From contig NC_068569.1 of assembly GCF_025698545.1 (NCBI RefSeq), positions 2,356,001 to 2,420,000 on the forward strand: DNA of 64,000 bases, in the 5' to 3' direction. Shown here one piece after another: positions 12,146 to 22,561 of this stretch. The notes beneath the pieces were generated by a model. That model was not told the DNA's origin, did no database searches, and saw only the letters and a list, made by a program, of their open reading frames with translations. The translations under genes and the position numbers were made by a program. The stretch is from Gossypium raimondii (Eukaryota; Streptophyta; Magnoliopsida; Malvales; Malvaceae). Positions within the stretch are counted from its first letter, which is position 1. The number at the start of each line of letters is the position of its first letter.

Positions 12146-14149
12146 ATGGGATTAGCTAATTACATAACAGCGGTTCTCAATTTCGCAGCCTTCCTTTGCT
12201 CCATCCCCATCATTGCAGCCGGCATCTGGTTCGCCCAAAAGCCTGACAACGTTTGCATCCACCTTTTTCGGTGGCCTGTCATTGTCCTTGGCTTCCTCAT
12301 CCTCCTTGTCTCCCTTGCTGGTTTTGTCGGCGCCTGCTTCTACAAGAAGACTCTCTTGGCCTTCTATCTTTGCTGTATGGCCATCCTCATTGCTCTCCTC
12401 CTCATCTTGTTGGTCTTTGCTTTCGTAGTTACTAGGCCTGATGGCAGCTACGATGTGCCTGGAAAGGGTTACAAGGAGTACAGGGTTGATGGCTACTCCA
12501 GCTGGCTTAGAAACCGCATAGTTGACTCCAAGAGCTGGAATAAGATCAGGTCTTGTCTAGCTGACACCGATGTTTGTCCTAAGCTAAATCAACAATACAT
12601 CACCGTTGATCAATTCTTTGCCGCTCATCTCTCTCCTCTTCAGGCAAGTCCACTCTCTGCTTTTTTTTTTAGATCTTTTTGTTTCAATTGTGGGTTATGC
12701 CCATTTTTATCTCAATTATCGTGATCCTTTTATGGAAATATAATTACCCTTCTAGAGAATTCATACGAGGACTCTTGTTTTCCAGACAACCAAACTGGTC
12801 TTTAGATTTTCATTCCCTCACCGTAAGAACATAGGATAAGTATCCCATAAATATGTCCACTTTTAACTGTTGATTGAACAGTTTCCAAACAATGAACACT
12901 GAACTCTGTAATTAAACTTAGAAGCAAAGATATGCCCACAAGATTATCTATACGCATGTTTTGATATCTTCATAGTAGATGAATGGATTTTTTACCTAAA
13001 TAATATTAAAAAATTATATATACTGAAATAATATGTTCTAAAAATTATGTACTAAACTAGTACATTTAAAGGGATGGAAAGTGGTGCATAGGCGGCACCA
13101 CCCTAAATTCTGACATAATGGGTTATGGTGCTTATCTGATATGCGGCACACCTAGTATTTTCTCCTCCACTCTCTTATCCAACTCAATTTTAAAATATCA
13201 GTGCCGCCTCTTTTGTTCTGCTATTTTTTTTTAAATTGATACTTTAAAGTTGAGCAAGATGAGGAAGTGGGGGTGGGGAAAATGCTAGGTGTGCCGCCTA
13301 TTAGATAGGCACTACCAGTGTCGCCTATCAAGTGCCGCCTATCACTTTGGCACCACTGCTAAAATATTATATATTTTTTAACTAAATTATGTCAGAATTC
13401 AGGGTGGTGCCGTTTATGTACCACTCTCCACCCATTTGAATGTACCATTTTGGTACATAATTTTTGAAACATGTCATTTCAGTATCTTTTTAATATTATT
13501 TAGATTAAAAACCCTACATCAATTCATAGCTTTTGATAATGCATCCTTTTTTCTGAACTGTGGGAGCAGCTGGGGAAAACAAATTGTTAGATGAAAAAGT
13601 TTTCATTTAGTGGGTCGGAGAAGGTAGTGTCAATGGAGTAATAAGTGCCTAACAGACGAATTATTAATATGAAATCATGGGATTTTGACGCTATTAAAAG
13701 TTCACCTTTTTTAAAAAAAATAATAATATGAAATTTATAGTAGCTAGTTTTGGCAATATATCCATACACACTGACTGATCATGTTTGCGATCCAGTGTAT
13801 ATTTACTTTCTGATTAGTTTAAAGTTCTGTTTGGCAGTCAGGATGTTGTAAGCCTCCTACAGCCTGTGGCTACAATTTTGTGAACCCAACTGTGTGGACG
13901 AACCCGACGAACCCAACTGGGGACCCTGACTGCTATCTGTGGAGCAATGACCAGACCCAACTCTGCTATAACTGCAAATCGTGCAGAGCTGGTCTGTTGG
14001 GGAACTTGAGGAGTGAATGGAGGAAAGTGAACATAATTCTCATAGTGGCAGTGGTGGTACTGATATGCGTCTATGTAATTGCCTGCAGTGCTTTGAAGAA
14101 TGCTCAAACGGAGGACCTTTTCCGTCGCTACAAACAGGGTTGGATTTAA
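12146..14149 (+). CDS. TET2: Tetraspanin, TET2-like
   Basis: Two coding exons (12146-12643 and 13838-14149) encode 269 residues, the usual size for plant tetraspanins. Four membrane segments lie at about 7-28, 43-66, 72-95 and 230-253. A large extracellular loop lies between the third and fourth and contains the plant-specific GCCKPP signature, paired cysteines, and conserved tryptophans. The C-terminus ends in FRRYKQGWI. Residue-level similarity to Arabidopsis TET2 as I remember it is strong throughout, including CGYNFVNPT and WSNDQTQLCYNC. Tetraspanins organise membrane microdomains and exosome-like vesicles at the plasma membrane. The join requires a GC-AG intron: exon 1 ends CAG and the intron starts GCAAGT, because the nearby GT would put a stop immediately after the join. 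The intron carries a Mutator-like insertion. Confidence 0.95.
12985..13514. mobile_element. Mutator-like non-autonomous element in the TET2 intron
   Basis: The intron holds an element with long inverted ends of about 130 bp. The left end begins GGATTTTTTACCTAAATAAT; the right end, reverse-complemented, begins GGGTTTTTAATCTAAATAAT, and similarity continues through TTCTGACATAAT. Flanks TAGATGAAT (12976-12984) and TACATCAAT (13515-13523) agree at 7 of 9 positions, consistent with a worn 9-base target duplication typical of Mutator-like elements. The core has repeated GTGCCGCCTATC phrases and no coding capacity. Confidence 0.75.
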
Positions 14150-15950
14150 TAAATCTTTCAAAACCCTCCCCGCTTTGTAATTTTTCCATTGCAATTTGCT
14201 TGCTTTTACTTTCATCTTTTTTGTTGAATGCATCTGTTAGTCAATAATGTCGTGTATATATTCCAATTCTCTGGGTTTCTTTTTCTTTTTTTAATCTAGA
14301 AAATGTAAACAAAGGGATTTTATATGATAAAAGTATCGTAGAGGTCATTGCTGATGAAATAACCGAATAATAAAATATGACGTGTTACGTGTACATCATG
14401 TTAATGCATAAGAATAAATTTTAATAACTGAAATAAATAGAAATTTTAACAGATACCAATTTACAATCTGATTCTAATAAATAAGCTTCCACAATATTTT
14501 TACCAATTTTATACTTTTACTTTCCTTCAAAAAAATTGCAAAAAATATATATTAAAAATTTAGGAACTCATTGATTTGAGGAACTTTCTCATAATCTTCA
14601 GCCTGAGTAAACAATACATAGGATCTAGCGTCTAGGACAGCCTGGAGATAGGACTGATATTATTTGTTTCTTGTGAAAGCTAAAAAGTTGAAATTAGGGT
14701 GTATTTTAAAATGGATGATATGTCCATATGAAGGCACATGGGTTTACATCAATGCAGCATAAAGGCTACTCTCATATTTACAGCCTTTGAGGCTTGTTGA
14801 CGATAGGCCTATTCCGGTTATATCAGATGACATATTTACATGCAGAATCAACACACAGGATTAGGAATATGATTCTATTCTGCAAAATGAAAAGAGCTTC
14901 AAGGTGAAGTTGAATAACCTGTTATAAAGATTCAAATCCACCAGCTTAATGGAAAATATGACCCCAACAACTGCGGTTTCTCTTTTACCAAATAATAAAA
15001 TAAAAACCAAGGCATGGGTTTCTTGACTGACAAAAATATATATACTTTTACTTCCTTCTTTTTGGTTTATTGACTTTTTCCATATTTTAGCTTTATAAAA
15101 TTATAAGCAGCAGAGATTTGTTCCTTCCTCGACCCTTCCGCAAGTGCTAATAAAACATGGGACGTACGTTAGCATTTTGCACATGTACAATATGGTCAAC
15201 AACTTTACTAGTAGCTTCAATTGATTGGTGTGTTATAAGGTAGGTGAGAAATATTTGGTAAATATTTTTGACGTTGCTAAACAGTGAAATGGTAGGTAAA
15301 TTGTAATATACCTTGGGTTGGATTTTTAATGTTTTTTGGTGACTAATTGACAAATGTAAGAATTTTCAATTTAAAAACAAACCCAAATTGTTTTGTTTGA
15401 TTCTTGCTTTGGGTTTTAAATAAATATTGACTGTGCACGTCACTCTCACAACTCTTTGAACACAACTAATATACCAACCGGAACTATATGACCTAACACA
15501 ATTGCTTCAATTTTCAGTAGTCAAATGCTTTTCGTAATATAACCAATTGCAAGGATTTGTTTTAACATTAATCCAAATCATTTATTTATTTTTTAATATT
15601 AGTTAGGTCAATGATATATTTATAAGAGAAATTTAATTAAAAATGCTACTATACAATTTTTTAATCAAAATTACTATACTAATAATTTATTTTTTTAAGA
15701 GCACTTATGACGAGAGAATTAGTCACTACTATCAACAATGAATATTTTAATTACGACAAAAAAAATATTGCTTAAACATATATATTTTTTCATCGAGGTA
15801 CGATAAGGCTAAAGTTAAATAAAATGTAACCAAATTACTTGGGTGTTCACACATGCAAACGACAATTTACTTAGAAAAAAAGGAGTTATAGTAATAAAAT
15901 TTTTTTAAAGTACTGTAGTAAACAATTAATTACTGTTTTCATGACAACCA
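14150..15950. other. Intergenic between tetraspanin and cytidine deaminase
   Basis: A+T-rich. The first roughly 150 bases look like the tetraspanin 3' UTR. A phrase around 15700-15739 (GAGCACTTATG to TTAGTCACTAC) recurs in similar form near 27227-27262, so part of this stretch is a dispersed repeat. No gene is recognised. Confidence 0.55.
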
Positions 15951-15964
15951 TAAGCCAATTCAAC

Positions 15965-15972
15965 TATAAATA
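15965..15972 (+). promoter_or_regulatory. TATA box of the cytidine deaminase gene
   Basis: TATAAATA lies 133 bases before the start codon at 16105. A GCCAAT phrase sits about ten bases upstream. Position and match suit a core promoter, giving an expected transcription start near 16000. Confidence 0.65.
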
Positions 15973-16104
15973 ACCTCCACTCACGGCTTCCCTTCCCTCC
16001 CCTTCTTCCTCATTCTGACGACCTCTCATCGTTCTCATCCCTAAGTCACCCAAACCGGTCCGCCCTCTCTGTAAACGGGTTACCCCGTTAACGTGTCTCT
16101 CAAA

Positions 16105-17019
16105 ATGGATCGACCCAGATTCGTGATCGAGTCCGCCGAAGCCGAACAAATGGCCAAACAATCGGGCCAAACCGTGCTCCAACTCCTCCCGTCGTTGGTC
16201 AAATCCGCCCAGACCTTGGCTCGCCCGCCAATCTCGAACTACCACGTCGGAGCCGTCGGAATGGGACCCTCTGGTCGGATCTTTTTCGGGGTCAATCTTG
16301 AATTCCCGGGTCTCCCCCTCAACCAGTCCGTCCACGCCGAGCAATTCCTCATCACCAACCTTTCCCTCAATGCGGAACCACGTCTTAGATACCTGGCTGT
16401 TTCCGCCGCCCCTTGCGGCCATTGCCGCCAATTCCTCCAAGAGCTCCGTGGCGCCTCCGATGTCAAGATCCTCATAACTTCGTCCGAGGACGAAAAAGAA
16501 AACAAAATAAACAATAATTGTAATGATAAAGACCAAGAATTTACTCCGTTGTCCCATTTCTTACCTCACAGGTTCGGCCCAGACGATTTGCTAGAAAAAG
16601 ACGTTCCTCTTCTCCTCGAGCCTCATCGAAACGGCTTGTCCTTTTGCAACGATTTATGCAACGGCAAAATCAACGGTGTCGATGATTTAAAACATGCGGC
16701 TGTTGATGCGGCCAATATGTCACACGCGCCTTACAGCGGCTGTCCATCTGGGATGGCGTTGCTGGATGTTGAAGGGAAGATATACAAAGGGTCTTACATG
16801 GAATCAGCAGCTTATAATCCGAGTTTGCCACCGGCTCAGGCGGCGCTCGTCGCTTACGTGGCTGGCGGTGGCGGAGGCGGGTACGAGAGGATTGTTGGGG
16901 CGGTTCTTGTGGAGAAAGCGGATGCTGTTATTAAACAAGAACATACTTCAAGGCTGCTTTTGCAGTGCATTTCGCCAAAGTGTGAGTTCAAAGTGTTCCA
17001 TTGTACAAAAACTTGTTAA
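16105..17019 (+). CDS. CDA1: Cytidine deaminase
   Basis: One uninterrupted frame of 304 residues encodes a two-domain plant cytidine deaminase, which hydrolyses cytidine and deoxycytidine to uridine and deoxyuridine in pyrimidine salvage. The first domain has the catalytic HAE (His77, Glu79) and PCGHC (Cys104, Cys107), which bind zinc and activate water. The second, C-terminal domain (about 190-300) has the fold but not the zinc residues, as in the homodimeric plant enzymes. The ATG at 16105 starts the family-typical MDRPRFVIE sequence; the frame upstream of it has no other ATG. Arabidopsis CDA1 is similarly intronless and about 300 residues long. A poly-glycine run near 258-263 is a local feature. 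Transcription converges with the thioredoxin gene downstream. Confidence 0.95.
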   Translation: MDRPRFVIESAEAEQMAKQSGQTVLQLLPSLVKSAQTLARPPISNYHVGAVGMGPSGRIFFGVNLEFPGLPLNQSVHAEQFLITNLSLNAEPRLRYLAVSAAPCGHCRQFLQELRGASDVKILITSSEDEKENKINNNCNDKDQEFTPLSHFLPHRFGPDDLLEKDVPLLLEPHRNGLSFCNDLCNGKINGVDDLKHAAVDAANMSHAPYSGCPSGMALLDVEGKIYKGSYMESAAYNPSLPPAQAALVAYVAGGGGGGYERIVGAVLVEKADAVIKQEHTSRLLLQCISPKCEFKVFHCTKTC

Positions 17020-18309
17020 AAGATTTCAGTTCTTAATAATGTAAGCTATATCTAAGCATGATATGGATTATTGACGAAGAAGAAACGGAATCGGTTTAGG
17101 AAACCAAGTCCAACCATGAAAATGGAATCAGCCATTTAATAAGAAGTTTTAATCTTTTGTGAAGATGCATTGTAATATCTGCTGCAACTTCAAATTATTG
17201 TTTCTGTTTTATCTTTTGTCGTGTTCATGGATTTGGATGAGATGCTTGAGCTTTTAATAAATGAAAAACGAAAATGAGAGGCAGCTAAGCTGATATGATT
17301 GATGATCCTTTTAAAAGTTCAAGGATGGGGCAAAGATTCCTCTGTTCTTTTGGAGTGGACTTGATATCATTGTATGGAAGTGGAAAGGGGTCCATTTTCC
17401 AGCTGTAGTTTAATTTTGTGTTTTGTGGTTGGTGGATGAAATTCACCATTTTCATCTTCTTTTGAGACAGTTTTTCAATCTGTGACGACATGCATGTAGT
17501 TGGAAACTGTTGTTAATGGCCCATCAAACATCCATGGTCTAGAATTTTGTAATCAGAAAGTGGGATATTTGTACAAGATACTGCAGAGTGTGGTTGAATT
17601 AAATGGCAATGTTGAAATTGTGAATATAATGATGGATCAGAAACAAAGTTGATAGTTCTTAACCACCAAAAGTGCCGATTCTTATGTTTGGCTTTGTCTG
17701 AATATTGTTGCTCTTAATGAAGGGAGAGGAGCAAAAAAAAAGGGTAGAGAAAGTACAAACTCTTCCAACAATAAATTGAGGGTTCACACCAGAAAGGCAA
17801 AGCCAACTAGAAGAGAACAAAAAGCATTTTAGTTTTCCTTCAAAGTTAGCCACATATCTTCACAGCAATTCTTCCCTCTCTTTTTTATATAATTTATTAT
17901 ATTTGATCTCCTTGCTAGGTTTCATTGCTGTCAGGCAAGTGCCAGCCAGCACGGTAAACTTTCAGATTTTAAGTAGATTTAATAACACTCCTAATTCGTG
18001 AAAGATCAGATCCAGGCGTCCGTTTTTGCTGTGTATATATAAATAAAACAAGTTGGGTAGCCTACACCCCTGTACCAAAAACAAATACTAATCCAACAGA
18101 GACATGTGAATCTGATTTCCAATTGAATTTCGAGGTTACATTACATGTATAAGGGGCAGAATAAGACTGAAAAAGAATGCAGCTAGCTAAGAATTTCTAC
18201 CTAGTATATTCTTTTCTACTTATAAAAATGGAACATACAGAAATATTTTGATACTGCAGAGGCAAATATCATGGCAATCAGCATACTATGTAACGAAACA
18301 CGTACGTGT
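17020..18309. other. Convergent intergenic region between CDA and thioredoxin genes
   Basis: This contains the 3' ends of both converging genes. Short open frames (for example 17285-17491 and 17659-17853, minus strand) have no recognisable domains and look incidental. Confidence 0.6.
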
Positions 18310-18396
18310 TTAGTTTGATGCTGCAGGCTTTTCGAACGGAGCTGATACAGATTCAGTATTCAAGTCTCCAACTCCCTTAAATGGACTAGCGTTGTC

Positions 18397-19588
18397 TCAC
18401 GGTTGTCTGTGCAGTTCAATAGCATCCTTAAGTTTTTTAAACTGCAGATGATATGGAAACGAAGCAGATATAGTTAAGACGATGAAGATTGAGCAGGTAA
18501 TAAGTTTACGTAGGATGTTCTCTGATAATTGATGTAGTTGCATAAGAAAGTCGATCATCTATCCATGCCAGTTCCGGACCATTTTACTTCTAATGTGTTT
18601 CAAGAAAGTTAAGATTCTAGTAGTGAACCGATAGTCGATAGGCACAGAAGGGTTAAAAGGCATACCTTGACAAGCGAACACGAAAATGATTCGAGTTGTC
18701 CATGCGCCCCACGGTAGAAATGGAAATAAGGAAGCACCTTAACATTCAAACTTTTACACATAGCCTTATTCTCATCAAAATCGACTTTGAGGAACAAAAT
18801 TTCAGGGTGTTCTTGGGCAGTTTTGCAGAGCTGCCATATTCATAACAAGGCAACATCATAAGAACTCACTCATTCAGAAACAACATAGGCTACTTCAAAA
18901 GGGGCAAAACATAAATACTTGAGATATTAGAGAAAATATGAAATATTGTAAAGCAAGAAAGACATGAATTTACCTTGGGAAATAAAGCTCTGCAAGAAGC
19001 ACACCAAGTTCCATAAAACTCAACAATAACTAATCTATCTCCAGCTTCATTTAAGGCAGTCGTAAATTCTTGAGTAGAGTGAATGTCAATCATATTCGGC
19101 CCTGCATTTTTCTCCCACCATTTGGGTTTGCTTGTTTCAGTCATAGCTGCATGCACCTGCAAAACAATAACTTGTCCATCTCAATTGTTTCTACATATAA
19201 AACAAGTGACCAAAAGATATAAAACCAACGGGGTTTTCATACTACAAATACAAAGTTCAAATGAATCGGAGCATCAGTTTTCACACAAAACTGCATAAAC
19301 AAATGGGTAATCATAATTTCATAATATAACTAATAAAATTTAAAAACCAAGAATAGAAAATGCAAACCCCATTACCTTGAAAGACAGCAAATGCTTAGTG
19401 GAAGTCAAAGGAAGAGGAGAAACGCCGGCAAAAGAAGAAGAAAGATTACAGATTTTCCTATCAAAATTAAATTTGGGTGAAAGAGAAAAAGCCGCTTGTG
19501 GAGAGTTCAAGGTGGTGGATGCATAGGAGGAAGTGAGAAACGATGAACAATGAAACGAGGACGCCGACAATCTAATAGCATCTGCCAT
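18397..19588 (-). CDS. Chloroplast atypical thioredoxin (ACHT / thioredoxin-like 2)
   Basis: Four coding exons (19588-19376, 19156-18974, 18830-18666, 18441-18397) join in phase 0 with GT-AG introns and encode 201 residues. The first about 70 residues are Ser/Thr-rich, like a plastid transit peptide. The thioredoxin domain contains the active site WCASC in [15 protein letters not shown], followed by [19 protein letters not shown] and the [10 protein letters not shown] segment. WCxSC rather than WCGPC marks the ACHT family (ACHT1/ACHT2, thioredoxin-like 2), which in Arabidopsis transmits oxidising signals to 2-Cys peroxiredoxin in plastids. The last exon meets a TGA at 18399-18397, after which the same frame stays open for 28 codons to a TAA at 18312-18310. 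The lost tail (with GVGDLNTES) resembles that of relatives, so the protein is probably shortened at its C-terminus. The thioredoxin fold itself is intact. Confidence 0.9.
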
Positions 19589-19650
19589 CTACTCTAGTCT
19601 CTAGAGATTCGAGAGATATTGGTATACTTTTGGTGGGATTTAAGTATTGA

Positions 19651-19658
19651 TTTATATA
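19651..19658 (-). promoter_or_regulatory. TATA box of the thioredoxin gene
   Basis: On the minus strand TATATAAA lies about 63 bases before the start codon at 19588, a fitting position for a core promoter with a short leader. Confidence 0.6.
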
Positions 19659-19659
19659 G

Positions 19660-21090
19660 GCGAAAGTAAAAAAGGATTGGAGTTGGAGAAAGTGGAAGGT
19701 CAAACTTTGATACACATACACGAAAAGGCAAAGAGAAAAACATCTTCTAAAATTTTGTTTGTTTCGGAATCTTGGACCTGTTAGCCGGTTACCCAATTAT
19801 AAGACAAATTAAGAAATTAGGCTAATTTACAATTCTTTTACAGTTTTATTCTTGGGATCAAAAATGTTATGGCAACGAAAATTTTGTTTTTCCAAAAAAA
19901 GTTCTAAATTTATCAATTTTTCCATTTGAGAACTGAAGGGAGAAGATTCTGAAGTGTAAAAGCGGAATAGTAGGATGGAAATTCCCCTCTGATAAACAGA
20001 AACTGCCAAAAGCAAGACCAGCAAAGGCTTGTCATTTATTTATCATCCGACCTACCAAAATTGATCAACCAAAAATTGTTTCTTTCTCCTCCATCCCATG
20101 AACATTCAAAGTTCACTTTTGTAAAAACTATAAAAACAAACCAATTTAGAGTCTCTTAAACCTGAAATGGACATCTTTGAACACATAATTTGCAAAGCAT
20201 CGACGAAACCAGTTATTGGAACGCGTGGAACACTACTTTTCTTTGGAAGATTCAGGAAAGATTCAACGCTTTGTGAGGCCAGAATTAATTGCGCAAGTAT
20301 CTTTTTGCTTTTAAACGTGACAAAAAAAAATTCTGGGTTTTTGTTCTCCAAGGTACACGTGTACGTCCAGAACAGGGACCGAAGTCAATTTTTTTTTAAA
20401 AAAAAATCGAAATTAAATCGTAATTTTTATCATTTTTAATTTTTTTTAAAAACTTCCATGGTGGGGACCTGCCACCCCTAGCTACGCCTCTGGTCGGGAG
20501 TTGCCAGTTTGTGCAATGTTGTCAACAGCGTTTGCTGGGAAAATAAAAAGTTAGGCACCAGCAGATCCCTCTCGCTTTCAACCCTGCTTTAAATCCTACT
20601 ATTATTGTTATAATAAATAGTTGATTTTTTATTTCACAAAGAAGCTATATGAATCTTATGATGCAAATTAGCCCATAACATTTTCTCTGCAGACAAGACA
20701 AAGCATGTATTTAATAGAAACATCTATGTTTTAATATCTAAGGTGGGGGACAGCAGCATAGATAAATGCTAGAATAATTTGCTCTTGGCCAATGTACTGT
20801 ATTTTTCTATAATTTTAAAACATCATAATAGAACCAAAATGGTAAGATGAGTTTCAGATGACATGGTACAGCTCAGATACAAGAAAAAATTGGAGTCAAG
20901 GAACAAGAGATGTAAAGTACAAACATCTGAATGGATCCTATTTCACTAAACATCCTTCTTCTGCACCGTCTCGTTATGTATGAACTCGCCGATAAACGGA
21001 TAATCATCTGGCTTTTGCAGTTATCATCTTGCTAAATTGTACTGCATATACTTCAGCAGCTAAGATCACTCAAAACATGTATAGGACATA
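19660..21090. other. Intergenic between thioredoxin and phosphodiesterase genes
   Basis: The part near 20440-20500 contains a repeat-like phrase (GGGACCTGCCACCCCTAGCT), and A/T homopolymers flank it. The last few hundred bases should contain the phosphodiesterase 3' UTR. No gene is recognised. Confidence 0.55.
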
Positions 21091-21094
21091 ATTT

Positions 21095-22561
21095 TTACTG
21101 TCTAGGTAAAAGAATAGATACAGGAAATGCTGAAGACCCATTGTTGGGAGCACCATGTATACTGAGAATTGAAGTTACCAAGTTATATATCTCAACATTC
21201 TCAAAAGACGGCACTTTCTTCCCCCTGCCAAATTGAGGACCATGACCAATAAAAATGCTCCTCATGGAGAAAATTGCGTTGTCATATCCATGTGATCCTC
21301 CACACTCTTTTCGCTTACTCCTTTTCTGTTCCACCTTAAAGCTCTCCTCGATCAGCCCGATTATGGGAGGAATTCGGTCACTTGCGGCATAATGTAGCCG
21401 ACTAGGTAGCTCTTCCTTAAGGTAAACCTTCAAATACTTGCCATTCTCAATCTTCCCAGATTCCAGTCCTTCATTCATCTTTGCTACAACATCCGATGCT
21501 GCTTGACCCGGAGGTGGATGAATAGCGAGCAACGGACTATAAGACCAAACCCATTCAGCCGGAATTTCGATCCAAGGTGCCAAATCATCAAGGAAAATCA
21601 GCTTTTTATCACATGTACCAACCATTCCATGGTCTCCAACCATAATTATAGTAACATCCTCAAAAATCCCTCTTTTCTCCAAACCATCAATCAACCTCCC
21701 AATCATTCTATCGATTCTAGCAACAGCCTCAGTGATCTCGGGATCATCAGGTCCAACATGGTGACCTTGATGATCAGGATCCTCAAAATACAATGTCATG
21801 AACACAGGGATCTCACTACTAGGCAAGTCAAAATAACTTAAAACAGTATCCACTCTATCCTCAAAAGCAACAGAAGCATTATATTTCATACACAACTCTT
21901 CAGGACAATCCCAAAAGCCCTTTTTCACCTCGCTTCCAGGCCAAAAATAGGTAGCAGCCTTTAATCCGTGATTGACCACAGTCTCCCAAAGTGGCTCACC
22001 TAACCACCACTTGGGTTCATGACTAGCCATATGGAAAAACTCACCAGTTTTGGGATCCAAAAAATGGTTATTTATAATACCATGATGTGCAGGATAAAGA
22101 CCAGTAACAATGGAGTAATGATTAGGAAAAGTAAGAGAAGGGAAAACAGGAATCAAACCCATCTCAGCTTCAGTCCCGTTTTGAATCAAACGGTGGATGT
22201 TTGGTGTTGGGGTCTTGAATTGGTACCCAAATCGAAACCCATCGGATGAAACCAAAAGAACCACCGGTTTTTCCAGTTTCTTCAAAGGACGAGAGAATTT
22301 GTTCTCTGTAGAAGAAGAAGAAGAAGAAGAATAAAAGAGGAAAGCAAAAGCGAGGGCCGCCGAAAGAGCAATGCAAGTGAGGAGTATCAAAACGATGAAG
22401 ATGATGGAAGTGCGGCGGTTTGAAGGGGATGATTTTACCTCCGAGTCTAAAGAAGAATCAGTGTCGAAAGCAAGTAGAGCCGTAGATTGACTTGAGGGAT
22501 CTTCTTCTTGGGTCGGTATTGGAATCGGCTTTGTTTGAGCCAATGAATCGGAACCCATCAT
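21095..22561 (-). CDS. Nucleotide pyrophosphatase/phosphodiesterase (alkaline phosphatase fold)
   Basis: A single open frame of 488 residues, with no intron. The start is the first of two consecutive ATGs at 22561; the frame runs further upstream only through non-ATG codons. A cytosolic N-terminus of about 50 residues is followed by one hydrophobic segment (about 52-77), so this is a type II membrane protein with its catalytic domain in the lumen or outside the cell. Metal-binding and catalytic motifs of the NPP family are visible: SSDGF (Asp ligand), PSLTFPNHYSIVTG (catalytic Thr), DPDHQGHHVGP, VGDHGM and GGSHGYDN. The family hydrolyses pyrophosphate or phosphodiester bonds of nucleotides and nucleotide sugars. 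Arabidopsis relatives sit next to ACHT2, as here. The actual substrate cannot be told from sequence. Confidence 0.93.
   Translation of the reverse strand: MMGSDSLAQTKPIPIPTQEEDPSSQSTALLAFDTDSSLDSEVKSSPSNRRTSIIFIVLILLTCIALSAALAFAFLFYSSSSSSSTENKFSRPLKKLEKPVVLLVSSDGFRFGYQFKTPTPNIHRLIQNGTEAEMGLIPVFPSLTFPNHYSIVTGLYPAHHGIINNHFLDPKTGEFFHMASHEPKWWLGEPLWETVVNHGLKAATYFWPGSEVKKGFWDCPEELCMKYNASVAFEDRVDTVLSYFDLPSSEIPVFMTLYFEDPDHQGHHVGPDDPEITEAVARIDRMIGRLIDGLEKRGIFEDVTIIMVGDHGMVGTCDKKLIFLDDLAPWIEIPAEWVWSYSPLLAIHPPPGQAASDVVAKMNEGLESGKIENGKYLKVYLKEELPSRLHYAASDRIPPIIGLIEESFKVEQKRSKRKECGGSHGYDNAIFSMRSIFIGHGPQFGRGKKVPSFENVEIYNLVTSILSIHGAPNNGSSAFPVSILLPRQ

Noticed and set aside
15964-16557. Minus-strand frame of 197 codons over the cytidine deaminase gene
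   Set aside because: It is the antisense shadow of the G+C-rich deaminase coding sequence.
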